Origin: Trichoplax sp. H2
Taxonomy: Eukaryota; Placozoa; Uniplacotomia; Trichoplacea
DNA: 64,000 nucleotides
Reading direction: 5' to 3'
NCBI GenBank assembly: GCA_003344405.1
Contig: NOWV01000044.1
Span: 310,001-374,000, forward strand
Below the pieces are notes generated by a model that saw only the letters and a program-made list of their open reading frames with translations, was not told the origin of the DNA and made no database searches. Shown here in pieces: positions 1 through 14,600 of this stretch. Numbering within the stretch: position 1 is the stretch's first letter; the number at the start of each line of letters is the position of its first letter. The position numbers and the translations under genes were made by a program.

Positions 1-71
1 GATACAAGCATGGCTAAAGTGAACTTGGCCAATCTCAAATGCTGCCTGTGGTCGCATAATGCTACCATTGA

Positions 72-982
<911 letters not shown>

Positions 983-1455
983 GAAGAGATCATGTTTCTT
1001 CAGCGCAAACTATTCATCTAGCAGCTTGAGCTATATCTCCAAAAATATGTGTTTATAATTACTGTACTGAGACATACTACCATATCGACAGTATACTTCT
1101 CAGACGTTTCTGTAAGTACTGAAAACTGCATTTGACACTCTCTAGTGTTCTCATATAACTGTATAAGTGCTAAATTGCATGTTTACATTCGTTAAAAGTT
1201 TTCGTAATGTTTTTAAAATGGACGCCAAGAATAAAATGCTTTTATTGAAGTATATCGTTGTAAAGTCTTTATCTATAAAGATACATTATATCAATGTTTA
1301 GATTGCCATGCAAGACATTTATTGTCAGTATTGACTTAATAGCATCGTCATAACAAACATCTCCAATTCTGCATCATTAAGATGCAATTGAGTCGTTGGA
1401 CAGCAAAAATAAATAAATATCACCATTTTTCATTGACACCGCAACCCAACTGTTA
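983..1455. other. Convergent intergenic spacer NDUFV2/URI1
   Basis: AT-rich spacer between two 3' ends. It holds candidate poly(A) signals (AATAAA near 1230; AAATAAATAAAT near 1408). I see no coding exon and no palindrome cluster here. Confidence 0.6.
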
Positions 1456-4113
1456 CTACTTTCCACTTTTCATCCTTTGTGCTCTGAATCTAGAAACTGG
1501 TTTTGAGGCTTCCTGTGGCTGAAATGATACAAATCAAAAGGTCACTGCTACATGTTATTGAATTAGTCTTTAAAGCATGCGAATGAAATTGAACCATCAG
1601 AAATAGCGGTAAATTTTAAGTCTACCTCGGATGATACAGGAGTACTAGACTTTTCTATCGTCTTTGCAGTAACCGGCTGATTAGTAAACAGACAGCAAAT
1701 ATATCTTAGTAAAGATCTTAAACACTTTCATTCTAATGCCTTCCTAATGTACCCAAAAATTGGTATAGCAGCTTACCGCAGGCTTGGTAGTAGGACTTTG
1801 CTTCTCGACTATTTCACCAGTAAAAGACTAATTGAAATGCAATCATTTCTATTAGAATATCAATACTACTGATATCTATTCTATCTTTCGCAATAAAGTA
1901 AGACTAACCTTGGTAGCTGTATTTACAATTTTTGATTCATTGGCAGTATGACTTCCCTGCGAGATCAATTTTTGAACTTGATCTGGTCTTTCAATAGATG
2001 AATGGCTTGAAATTTCCTATTAAATTGGCAAAAAAGATAGATAAAGCGATGATTATTATTAATGATCAGTTATCGTCATTACCTGTACTAACGAGGGAAC
2101 ATTTTCTTTCGGCGTCTTTTGACTATGATGAAATCGAATCGTTGTATCATCTTGCATGTCATACTGAGACGTGAATTCATCACTCAGTTCCTCATTTTCT
2201 GCTTCTAACTTCTCGAGTCTATCCCAGTATGCATCATCGGTTTCAATACTGCTAGTCGAAGTATTGACTTTGGTCTTTTCATTAGCAGTAGATATATTAC
2301 CTTTAGTATTTTCATTTGACTTTAGTCTACTTATACCTAAATGGAGTAGGATGATCTTTATAAATTCGAACTAATACACGTATCATTAATAATAATATCT
2401 AAAAATTTAATGAATTCAATGTTACGTTTAACAGGATAAAGTAAGTCTTCATCTTTTTCTGTCAATTCTTCCTTGATCTCGATAACTCCATCTCCATCCT
2501 TTTCCTAATCAGGCAGACGACATTCGATGTAAGATAGTTATGAAAGCTGAGAAATTGTAAATTTCATAAGTGCAAATCAGAAAAGAATGAGAGATTACCA
2601 CTAGATCTCTTTCAAATTCTGAATTAAGCTTTAATCTTTCCGATAAATTTTGTCGCTGTTGTTCAAGTTTTGATAGAGTTTCATTTAATTCTAAAGGATG
2701 GTAAAGCAAATTTTATATATTCTGGAGAAAGATTCATTGCACTTCTATGTACTATATGGCTGAAGATATCATATAAATGGTAATCGAATAATACTACTCA
2801 CTAACCAAGCTTCCTTCTATTTGCTATATCTTGAGCTTCTTTTGCGGATACATCAGCAAACCAGTTATCACCTATAAGAGCTGTTACCTCATTGGTATGA
2901 ACTAAGTTGCCAGGAAAAAATGCCAATTCCCCGCAAAACGGGACCTAAATTTGATAAATAATCACAATACAAATATTAGAAGCTGATACTAAAATACGGT
3001 ATAATGTAACATTAATCTCAAGACGTTGCACATCAAATCATATCTGTATAAGACGCGTGGAACCATTTAGGTTTATTTATAGCTTAAATAGATTATTCCT
3101 AGCAAGTACTCCACTTATAATGCTAATAATAAATGTTATGACATTATTGAAGTTATACCATACCATAATATCGTAAGATCTTTTGTAAGGCAGGGTCTCC
3201 AAGGTCGATTGTAAATCTTCATAATCAGAAATCAATTTCTTGCTATAAATTAAGTAGCCCACCAAGAATATCAATTAAAGTTACTTTAAATATTTTACTG
3301 AAGTTCCAATATGACCATCAATTTACAGAAAGAGCTCAGAAAATAATGAAAAACAATGTTTATATCATTGCACAAAGCAAGGATTCTACATATACTACAA
3401 ATATTCAATTTACGCAACGTACTCATCTTCAGGGGTAAAAATTCTATGCAAAGCTAAGGTATTCAATTCCATAAATATATTAACACAAGAGCGATTTTAA
3501 TAGAATCGAGTGTTTACATACCACTGTTGAATGTTTTGTTGGCAATCTTCTGCTTCCTATCACGACCATGTCCAGAAGGAAGAATTAGTATAACATATCG
3601 AAATGTACAATAGGTAGGAAAATAAGGCTTAGAGTAGATTGTCAAAGTGATGGCTCATTATTTACGCTCAATTAAGCTTGTAGGATAACATTGCCCAACA
3701 GCTACTGATCACTACTGAGGACTTGTCATGCTCTGCCGAGTAGATTGATAGCGTTCATTACATTTGGATTATTTTCCAATTTAAGTAAAATAAGTAGTAG
3801 TCCTGCAACAAGGCTACAGCCTGTATCACAAGGCCAATGTCTATAGGATAACATTGCTTAGCAGCTAGTAAGCATGACTGAGGGCTTGTGGTAGTCTGCC
3901 GAGTCGATCATAAGGCTCGTTACATTCAGATTATCTTGCAATTTGGTTAATGTATAAGGTAAGTCTATCTATAGCACAACATTGCCTAGCAGCACCTACG
4001 ATCACCTACATTACATCCTTCTTATTCCTTCCATTTACCTTAGCTTGCTCTTCTTGTAGTCTCTGTACACCAGCCAAACTAAGATCGGAATGCTTAGCCT
4101 TATTTTCTTCCAT
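1456..4113 (-). CDS. URI1: Unconventional prefoldin RPB5 interactor (URI1)
   Basis: URI1 is a prefoldin-like scaffold that binds RPB5 and the R2TP/prefoldin-like complex in RNA polymerase assembly and growth signalling. Eleven exons read in phase: 4039-4113, 3522-3556, 3164-3242, 2806-2944, 2599-2690, 2426-2504, 2083-2336, 1909-2016, 1777-1827, 1626-1676 and 1456-1512. They give about 339 residues. The N-terminus has the prefoldin helix (LAGVQRLQEEQAK, then LISDYEDLQSTLETLPYKRS). The hallmark beta segment follows (VPF-GELAFFPGNLVHTNEVT, then LIGDNWFADVSAKEA). A central acidic region contains WDRLEKLEAENEEL. A short C-terminal block (SFTGEIVEKQSP) resembles the human tail. The protein is shorter than human URI1 (about 535 residues), mainly because the acidic middle is reduced. 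The start ATG at 4113 opens MEENKAKHSDLS. The gene is divergent from MRPL3. Confidence 0.92.
3681..4010. repeat. Diverged tandem repeat in URI1 intron 1
   Basis: Three related units start at about 3681, 3844 and 3972. Each begins with a form of TAGGATAACATTGCC(C/T)AACAGC. The first two continue in parallel through CTGCCGAGT and a (T/C)GTTACATT-like stretch. Spacing is about 163 and 128 bases, and the third copy is partial. Confidence 0.65.
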
Positions 4114-4646
4114 AGCTTAGCAACATTGCATCCATCAATCGATGAGATCTTTGCAACCACTCATTTGGATGTGGACGGCTACAGTGTACAGTACTATCCT
4201 AAGTTGTTAATGTACTGTACTGGACGTACTGTACATTGTACAAGGTCTCGCCACGACTTCATGGTCTCGAATAGTGTACAGTATAGAGTGCAAAGTCACG
4301 TTTGAAACGGTAAACAGTCATTACTAGAGGTCATGCTACTATCTGGTCCCATGTCAGTCCTTCCAAGCAAGTACCAAGTACACTCAAGTGGATAGAATAA
4401 CTAGAATTTGACTGCAACTAGACTGTTGTTACAGTAGAAGCCCTACAGATCGTCCATCTTTTTGTCCACTATAGACTGCTTATTACTGCCGAGCGTGTAC
4501 TATGTATTATACTGGATACAACCAAAGCGATCAGAACTCGTATGGGCGAAACAAGCCTTCAGATTCTGGACTGTAACGCAACAGGATCATCCCTAGTCCA
4601 AGAGCTATCCGTCCGAAGTCAGTGAAGCTCGCTCTGGAACGGCAGC
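4114..4646. promoter_or_regulatory. Divergent URI1/MRPL3 intergenic (candidate bidirectional promoter) with palindromes
   Basis: This is the only space between the URI1 start (4113, minus) and the MRPL3 start (4647, plus), so it should hold both promoters. GTACAGTAC/TACTGTAC-type palindromic words occur at about 4180-4242 and 4273-4284. No TATA box is obvious. The promoter role is inferred from position only. Confidence 0.5.
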
Positions 4647-7065
4647 ATGGCGTCGCAGCTTGCAAAATGGATTTCCAATGTAACTTCCGTGGCGTCGCCA
4701 TTCCCTTCGTTAATAAACCATCTATCATCAACTAGTTATAACACAATATCAAAGACAATTACTAGAGGATTGGCAAGCCAAGCAACACAAGTAGCTAAGA
4801 AAAAGGCCAATGCACAGCAAGACAAAAAGACCACAAATGACGAGCAAAAGCAATCGTCATGGCCAACTTGGCAACCTGGCTCACGTCGAACAGGATTAAT
4901 TGGTGTCAAATTAGGGATGATGCCTATGTGGATGAAAGATGGAACTAGAGTACCTGTAACTTTAATTAAAGTGAGTTTTTGCAGTGAATTTCTCCGTATC
5001 ATTGTACTGAAAATGATTGTTAAGTAGTTCAATCATCACCTGTAAAATATGGCATGACTTAGCCTTGGAAGAATCCCCAACCTATACGGTCGGTTGGGCA
5101 CTATCATGACTTCAAATTCACGGATTGACACCACATTCTTTCCTTGTATTTCATCAATCTTAGATTCAGCAATGCCATGTATTGCATAATAAAACCAAAG
5201 CAAAGGATGGATATTGTGCAGTCCAAGTTGGTGCTGTGGATCGACTAAAACTCTTATACGTAAGCACAACGTTAGTTTAATCAAATCCATTCTGTAGGAC
5301 TTAGTCGAGCGACTCCATACGACATGTTGACGCAAAAGTTTCTCATCTGTTCTGCCATTTCTAGTGCGGTTAATGACTTATTTTGCTGTAGATAATCTCT
5401 TGTACAGTATTGCATTAACTGTATTCACTCGGATAGGATATGCTTATACAAGTTTGGCATTTCTTCATCATTCGCTGGTGTAGTGCATGGCTTATGACTG
5501 CGTCATATTTTCTGTAGATAATCTGCTGTTGTGAAATAATTGCATTTCTGATACAATATGTGTGTACAAGGCTAAAGGTGCCTAGTAATTGACTGATGCC
5601 ATCAAGGATGAATTTTACTGTAGATAATCTATATTGAAAGATAGCTGCTCTTGATTTTGTCAAGCTTATCAAGTAGACCCATATAAGCCCATTTAGCGTT
5701 TATCCGTAGGTCAGAAGAGCTCAACTAGGCCATTTCGCAAGAGCTGGTGTTAATCCGAAAAGGAAAGTATGGGAGTTTAAAGTATCTGACGACGCTCTTA
5801 TTTTAAGGGGTAAGAATAGGAAAAGCTAACCTTGAAGTTATCATTATAATCTCGCGTAATAATATGCACTAAATATCAAGGTGATCTACATCAGGATGAT
5901 AATCATCAAAATTAGAAATTACTACAATCAATATTACAGTATTATTAGATACATCATACGGCCCATCTTCTAATTTTTCAGCTTCTACTTGTTCCAAACT
6001 GACCAATCGTAAGCTTACTATACAGTATACCAACTTATAAAGAAAGTTCTGCGATAGAATAAGCATTAAAGCATAGTAAACTTACACAACATTGGACGTA
6101 CCTGTCGATTATCCATTGTTATAACTACAATACCAATCATCCAGCCTTTTAGCTGTACTTTATGGTGCATTCCAGTACGACTTGCACAATAATCATAACA
6201 ACTTGATTAATCTATCGCATATTTTGCCTCTTCAGGAACCCTTCTACATGCCATGCATTTCGTTCCCGGACAATATGTTGATGTCAAAGCGAAAACGTAA
6301 GCGTGCTTGATACTCGTTCATGGTAGCCTATAATATAAGTAGTATTGCGTCTGCAGCTGGATCACCTACGCTATCAGTAACTGCAAGCCGTAATTGTAAC
6401 ATTTATAATAATAACTTTACGTTGAATTTAGGATTGGTAAAGGTTTTCAAGGTGTCATGAAAAAACATGGAATGAAGGGACAGCCTGCGACCCATGGTGT
6501 ATCATTAACCCACAGAAAAATGGGTGCTACCGGCGGTGGTCAGGTAAGATTACCTTACCGGGATCATTTTAAAATTTGAATCATGACAAGTAGAACATGG
6601 GAGAGATCGTAACAATAAATCACCGTAATTTGCTGTCGGTGTATGCTAGGAACCCGGACGCATTTGGCCTGGTAAGAAAATGGCTGGAAGAATGGGAAAT
6701 AAATATCATACAACTAAGAATTTAAGAGTGAGTAAAGTTTTTGATACAAATTTAGTTGGTGTTCTTTGATAGCGTGTCTGTATTCTAAATCTATGTTAAA
6801 ATACTTACCAAGGATTTGCATTTGTTTATTATAGATACTGCGTATCAACACAAAATACGATATATTATATGTTAAAGGTGCCGTACCTGGCCATGAAAAT
6901 CAGTTCATTCGCATAACTGATGCCATTTTTAAGCCTCCTAAGGAACCTCCTCCATATCCGACCTACTTTTACCAATCTGGTGATGAAATCCCCGAAGAAA
7001 TTTTTGCTGAGGACGCTCACAAACCATGTGATAGCACTCTCAGTTTTGCTGCAGCTAAAAAGTAG
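4647..7065 (+). CDS. MRPL3: Mitochondrial large ribosomal subunit protein uL3m
   Basis: This is the mitochondrial ribosomal L3 protein, near the peptidyl-transferase centre. Seven exons join in phase: 4647-4970, 5164-5259, 5710-5809, 6236-6296, 6432-6543, 6650-6727 and 6835-7065. They give 333 residues, close to human MRPL3 (348). Residues 1-60 are rich in S, T, K and Q with few acids, consistent with a mitochondrial presequence. Conserved blocks appear in order: [71 protein letters not shown], then [20 protein letters not shown]. These are followed by [15 protein letters not shown] and [20 protein letters not shown]. The third exon (5710) was chosen because it alone restores the LGHF...PKRK block in phase. 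The ATG at 4647 is the first in frame. Confidence 0.94.
5340..5640. repeat. Diverged tandem repeat inside MRPL3 intron 2
   Basis: The 13-base word CTGTAGATAATCT occurs at 5386, 5512 and 5618, each time after a similar roughly 50-base stretch containing a form of TGACT...ATTTT. The period is about 106-126 bases. The flanks have diverged strongly, so this is an old local duplication. Confidence 0.6.
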
Positions 7066-8683
7066 ATTTTAGTAATATACAGCATTTGCTGTAATTTACT
7101 ATTTAAGAAACTGTAAATGGAAAAGTTTTAGCATATTTCTGCTCTACCATTTTCTACATTTCCACTATTTTATTTCATCAAAACAGAAAAAAGAATCACC
7201 TAAACTTTAATGTAATATTTGCTTTAATATAGAACTGATGATCATCTTATATCAAATTGTTGCTCAGCTGATTTAGAATGATCTTTGGATATATAAACTT
7301 TTAGACAATATTAAAATGTATTATCTGCTGATTTTAAATAAAATCTGAATGTAACCTCCAGTGCAGCAGCCAGCAAGTATCATACTCGATCATTTTCAAT
7401 GGGTCGTACATATATTATTTTCTATGTAGTTACGAGATATTAGTTACTATAACATTTTATTTGGAGTCGGTAATAAACAACTTTGTGCACATAAGAAAGT
7501 CAAATTTTCAAAATTGCAATAATGTACTATAGTCCTTGCGACAAATCATGATACTAATATCTTAAGAGTAAACATCAGACATTAGGAAATATTTTATATT
7601 GTACAAAATATTAAATACTAATGATAAACAATATTAATACCGGAAATGAGCAAACATTTTTAAAAAGAAGATTTTCTTTATCTATTACAATGTGATTAAG
7701 CGTTGGATGATATAGTTTGTCGTGTAGTCAGCAACAAAATTAAAGACATTAAAGGTATACCGTTGCAAGTTTACAGAAGATACTATCTTATCTACATTAA
7801 AATTTCATCCTCTTCGAGAAGGATTAATCCAGATCTGATAAAAAGTAGTAACTATAACATTAGATTGACTTCAAATTCATTTCCATACTAAAACTGTACA
7901 GAACTGCCGTTAATAAAATAGTTTGATATACAACGAAAACAAAAAAACAGTAAATGTAAACTATTTTACTACTGTAAGTATCAATTGTGACATTACAAAA
8001 TTTCATCATATATTGCATATTTAATAAATCATCAATGTCTATTGTACCAAAGTGATTTCACAATATTGTCAACTAGTTATCTATAATTATAAATTTTTAC
8101 TTTATCGTACAACGATCAAGTTTTAATTCAAAAGGTGATACGAAAATGTATCAAAAGAAATATTTTCAGTAACTGATATCGTGGATATCTCTGCATAAGT
8201 TTGCATTATAATTTGTTACAATTATAACTGCCATTTTGCCACATCATACGTTATTTTTAAGAATTCATATGTCATTCAGTATCAAGCCAAAGCTTTACTT
8301 TCGTTCAATGAGTGAAAAATAGAATATTTATAAATATAGAACATTCTACTCTATGGAAAAATCTGATTCATTTATTTAGCCAATTCAACTCTTGGAGAGA
8401 CATATTCTTGAAAATTTAGTGGCTTAATATGCTATTAATGAAATAAATAAGAAACGTATGGAATAGATTAGAATTACAATTTCATTTAAAGCGAATTTTT
8501 AAAGCTTTCTTATTAATATATGGTATTAAAACGTCAATCTAAAGCAATGATTCTGCTTCATAGTTTGATAATAATACCATCATACCATATAATATTGTAA
8601 AATTTAGAACTCTAAATTTAACTCATTAAATTATACTTCAGAATAACGATACTAACATTTAGATATCTACGAGTTTATTCCCG
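7066..8683. other. Convergent intergenic spacer MRPL3/CAP-Gly gene
   Basis: Very AT-rich sequence between two 3' ends, with AAATAAAAT-type poly(A) candidates near 7337. It has only one isolated ACTGTACAG word (about 7892) and no coding signal that I trust. Confidence 0.6.
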
Positions 8684-11600
8684 TTAATGTTTAGACAATA
8701 AGTAAAGCAAATAATTTGTAACATTCTTTACCTTCGGATGTAAAACAGAGATAACGTCGTACAATCTAACAATCTTTCCATGGTTTGGTGGAGACTTAAA
8801 ATATCGTTTCCCATTAACAACTCCATCTGTATCACCCACTGTTTTCAAAATTTGTAATAAGTTCTTAGATTAGCTTTAACAAAAATGTCACAGCGCGCAG
8901 TAATTTTAAATCAACTTTGACCTATAATTACTTCTATTGAGCTCAAAATCTACCTGGTCTATCTAGTTTTAAGCCAACATAGATGCGATTATCCACATAA
9001 GCGCTATCTAATTTACCAACGTATTTAACAATACCACTAACAATTTCTTCTCGGTCAACTTTATCATCTATAAGGAATTTTTCAATCATTAAAAAGACGG
9101 AATAGACGTATGAAATATAATCCAGCAAGCAAACAGACAGTCTCAAATATTTCTAAACAGTTTTACCTTTGATTATACAACGAGCAGATACACGATCACC
9201 AATCTTGACCATATGGACTAATTTTGGTTCAGTATTGATTGCATTTATTGTCGAACTGAGCCCTTTATTCAAGGCTAGAGAGGCTACTGCATTGATATTC
9301 TTGGTTACAGGTGATACTAAATAAATATGGATATGATAATTAAGTCGAGTTGAGCTAGCTTATTTGAAACAAATTCGTTGTATTCCGTAAAAAGAGATGA
9401 AGATATTTAAATGCTGACTAATCAGATTGAAAATATTGGGTAATCATAAAATAAAACTTACATTGCAATTCATCTTCGTCTTCGCTGCTCTTTGCTCGCC
9501 TTGTATTAGGGAAGTATTTGGACATCGAAATATCTAATTCATCTTCAATCTTTTCACCCTGTTGTAGGATACTCGGCATAGGTTGCTTAAGACTCCATGG
9601 TATGGAGAAATCTGGCTTATGGCCTCTACTAATGTTACTTTTGCCAGAGATCTCTGGTGACCAAGATATTCCACCTCTTTCCGAATGGATTCCGTTACTT
9701 ATAATAGATTTTAGAGAATTATCCAAATTTGAAATAGATCTTTTAGGAGCTTGGCCACCGATCTCCCTTGGATCAAACTAAAATGTTTAAAACATTTTTG
9801 ATATAAGTTAAATGTAAACTAGATCATTTTAAGAGATAAAGTTTAGCTATCATATTCATATAACTGATGAAATAAGAATTATTAATTAAACAGTTAAATT
9901 TATTATTTTTATTACATCTGTTATATTTTCATCATCTAATCCCATTTCGTTTCCTGTTCGTGGTGACTGAGGTGCACTTGTCGGTCTATGTAAAACCAGA
10001 AAATTTAATAAATTAAGTTTGGTTCGCTAATAGATTAGAGATCATGACTAACTTGGTATCATGAGTCTAGAAATTTGTAACACATAGTCTTTAACATTAT
10101 AGATACAATACAAACTTTTATAGATTAACATATCTTTTGCTATTTACCTCCTAGTAGCTGGAGGACTCGGAGACCGTGAATCATCAGATCCTGCATTATT
10201 AGTTGGATATCGTGAAGTCCTTTCTAGTACATTGAGTAAGATGTTATTCTTTTTCGCTTCCGATTTTTCGACAAGATCTAAACGACTTTTAGCCAAATCC
10301 AATTCTCGAAATTGTTGTTGAACCAAATTGTTCTTGGCAACTATAAGTCTTTTGAGTGAAGCAACTTCCATTTTAGCTTCGTCTAATTCTTGACAAACAG
10401 ATGGATATCTTTCCAATTCTTGATTTAAAATCTATTAAATTAACAGCATATTAGTGCCTCTATTGTAATTTATTACATTAATATCGATCAGGAGGAGAAG
10501 TGGTTTTAATATCGCTGATGAAAGAAATTTAACCTCGATTTTTCCTCTAGAATCTTTCAAATTTTTTCGGCACAGTATCAGTTGTGTTGCCTTCTCTTCA
10601 TATTTTGAACGCAATCTTTGTAACTCTTCTTCAGTGTCTGTTAAGCGACGTTGTAAATCAGGGATAATAGCTACCTCCTATAAATGATATTGTGAATTAT
10701 GGATTAAATAAAAGGTATGTAATCCGTACAATTCTTAAGAAAGCATCAGTATATTTCATTTAGTGTCATGTTTACCTTTTCCAGTGCTTCTGTTTTGTCT
10801 TTATATGATGCCAATTGTTTAGACATTGTACCCATTTGTCTATCTCTGTACTCGATGGCAATTTGTGAATCCTGCATATTATGAATATATACGCTCAGAT
10901 TAATATGTTGTTACCTCAGTACAGCTATAATAAAATGAACTTTGATTAAAGCGTATTTTAAATCTACCTTAAATTGTAAGATAGTTTCACGTAGTTCCTT
11001 CTTTAAAGAATTAATTTTTTTCTCGCTGTCTGAAGCTGAAGTTCTATTAAAATGTAATAAAGAAAATATTAATATTCTATTATAGCAATAGCAATTCTAT
11101 CTACAGTATCATCTTAAAATTTGAATTACTTGGCTTCTCTCAAAGCTTCCTTAGTTGAGGATAGATCTCTCTTCATGTCGTTTTTCGTTACCACTAGATA
11201 AAATTAACAGAATCATCACGATTTTTAAGCTGTTAATACTTAAAAACATATTTTCTTCATTTTAACACATTCATCCAATTCTGATACTAATATTAACCTT
11301 CTTTTTCTAGTCTTTCAATTTCTCGTTCGGCTTTTTTCAAAGATTCCGATGTTTCGTCTAGAGCGTGTTCTTTAGCATGTAACTAACATATCAATCGGAG
11401 ACATAAAAACGTTTATACCCAATTTTTTTCATTTTAATATAAAATATAAGTGATACGTCATTTATTTTCGATTTTGAATGGTGCTAATATACTTACAACT
11501 GCTCTTATAGTCGTCACTTGAGTAGTTAAAATTCGTAAATCATGGTTTTTCTCATCACACTGCTTTTCTAAATCGCCGTATTTATCCATTAATTCCTATA

Positions 11601-14600
11601 TCGGGGAAAATGATATGAAATTCATCGATTAAAAACTGACGGTTGATACTTTTCGTCGTTGTCAGAACGTAATAAAAAATCTATTTACAGCATAAGACAT
11701 CTTTTCCATTATGAAAATCAAGATATACAAGCAGTTTTAAACAAAATGGAGCAAATTGGACAATCAAAACATGCGCCTAGACAGAAGATTTTCCATTCTT
11801 TTAAAACTATTGAATAGCTAGTTGTCATGGTAACTAGAGTACGCTTTTGATACCGAAGATTGTAATGTAATTTATAAAAAAAAATAGCGAAAGAGCAACT
11901 CAATTAGACATCTTGTATAGCTTATGATGGTGTCCAATGTTAGCTTACCCTGTTTTCGGAAAGTAATTTGGCCAACTCTTCGAAAGTTTCACCTAGATCT
12001 TTCCTTGCTTTACTGACTAGTGCACTTTCGATCATTCTAATATCATCAACAAGATAATAAAAATAAATATTCCGAAAGCACAATTTATACCGGTTTAAAT
12101 GAAATTAAACCATTGGCTATCGTTATTTTTGCTTTTCAACTTGAACTACGAATTTCTTCAATTATATCAATAACTCACTGTTCTTCTTGCTTCTCAATTT
12201 TCCTTCGATGAAATTCATAAGGCAATTCTTTCGTTACCTCCATTGTTCTTTTATTTAGCCAAAATAGGCCGTGCTTGTTGCTATTTAATTGGCACCATTC
12301 ATCCTAATTGAGAAGTAAAAGATTGCAGAATATAATTCAGACATGGGGTACTTTGTAGTGAGATCAAATCTCTATTTTAATTCACTTTGTCCACTGTTCA
12401 TGTTAATTTTGAATTATACTTACATTGCTAGCGCTTCGTACTTTACTGATAAGATAAATGATTCGTTTAGCCATCAACGTAAATTGATTGATTTGAGCAT
12501 GATTATTTTCAGCACTATTTGCAAGGTTAATGAAAGATATTGTGATTAATTATCACATATAGTTAAAATGGCCTGCTACTAAATGGATATCTAAAGGTGT
12601 TTATGAAATTTCCGATTTATTTTAACCAAAATGCAGAGATCTTTCTAACTATTATAAATTTTGCAAACTGAATAAATACGGCAGTCATAGATCGCAGTGT
12701 ATATGGAACTTCGCACTTATTTCTACTGGAAGTTAAAAAATGATTGCGGATGATGACATGACGTTGCCATAACTTACTATTGAAAAAATCGTGCAATCTC
12801 AGCTTTATCTTCCATCTTTAAGCAGACATCTAAAGCTTCAGACTTTATTATCTATTAAATAGCAATATCAAGATATTTAAAAGTGAATTAGTGTTTTCAA
12901 GTGCAAAAATTAATTTATGAAAAATTTAATAAAGGAAACATAAAAAGATTTCAAAGAAATCGCCTAAAGCGACCTATTTTTGCAATAGATTATGACTGTA
13001 AATTCATTTAAGTACCTTATTGAATTGTTCCAAGTTAATAAAACCTCTTCTGTCTTTATCGGTTACCCTAAATAATTCGGCTAAAGTAGTTTCAACGAGA
13101 TCTTCTTCGAGATCATCTTTTAGAGCAATTTTATGCTCGATTGGTGGAATATAGCTGTGTAGTATGTTAAATTAAGTGAATTAGTACCTATGTGATACAG
13201 CGAAATTAATAAATTACTTCAAATCATACTCTTCGCTAATGGTTTACCTAAATTCACCACTCTTCTTGTTAAAATAGAGACGAGTGCCACCAGTCCATTG
13301 AAGTTGAATCCACAACGCCTAAAATCATAAATCATCCTATGCTCAACTATTTCAATTTCAAAGACAATTTATTCCAATCATAAATACGTCATTACAATCA
13401 GAAAGTTTACTCACCGGAGTTTCGTCAAGTTTATTGTAAATATGACTTAAAAATTCACGAATAATTGGAACAAAATCATCATAGGTAATATATCCATCCT
13501 AATTGATAGAAATGTTTATGAAAAGCTTAATAAATGGATCCATATCTATAGACATTTCATCACTACTTCTTACCATGTTAGAGTCAATGTCTTCCATTAT
13601 ACCCTTAATTTCTTCCTGGCTTAATTCTAAGTTTAACGTCTTAGAATTGCAAACCTATTGTAAAAGAGTAATCAGAGTTAGAACCACAATAATTATATAA
13701 TTATCATGCCGTCTAACCACTCGGTCTAATTTGTTCATATAACCACATACTTGGAAATATTAATTATTTTTAACTTTTTATGGTATCAAGTATGAAATTT
13801 TTGATCTGATAATTATTATAATATATATATAGGCATTCATTAACTTATAATACTCTAGTAGGAATTTAAGGTGAAGACTTAAAAATACATTGACAATTTT
13901 TATACAATTGAAAGAGAAAGTTCGATGCAGATTATTGCATCCAGTTTAGAAAATCCAATTTAGCTACAAGCGGTAATGAAATCTTACTGTGAAAATTGCT
14001 ATCGATAAATGTTAATAGATTAAACTATATTGGTCATTTTGCAGCAAATAGCAATCATTTACTATTCTTGCAATAACATAAACATCACTAATGGGAATGT
14101 TTTACTTTATGTTGCCCAACACGCTCCAACGGTTAGCAAATATCGTCAACTATAGAAATGGTTAGGAGGTTATCAGGCTCGCTGCCTTTTTGATACATAT
14201 ATACGAATAAATGATGATGGCAGCATAAAATTGTTTTATAAATTCAATTATTAAGTTGTAAAATGACGATATTCGTTTAATAGTGAATTATTACTTTTAT
14301 ACGGTAAATAAAAAATCGCTAAGCTTTTCTGGTAGTATTAATATCGATCTTTCTAATATATGTAATACCATGATAAAATTGCCAATTGGATTTACCGTAA
14401 CAATTAAGTATTTATAATTTTTTTACTCTTACTATTAATTTACACAAGGCTATATAATATAAGACCGCAATATCAAAATAAGTTGGCCCAAAATCTCAAA
14501 AGGTAAAATATTTCATTTTGCTGTTAGATATGCGATTTTTAATGTTAACTGTCCATTTCATTCTAAACTTTCCGATGATAGGCGAATAATATAAAAAACT

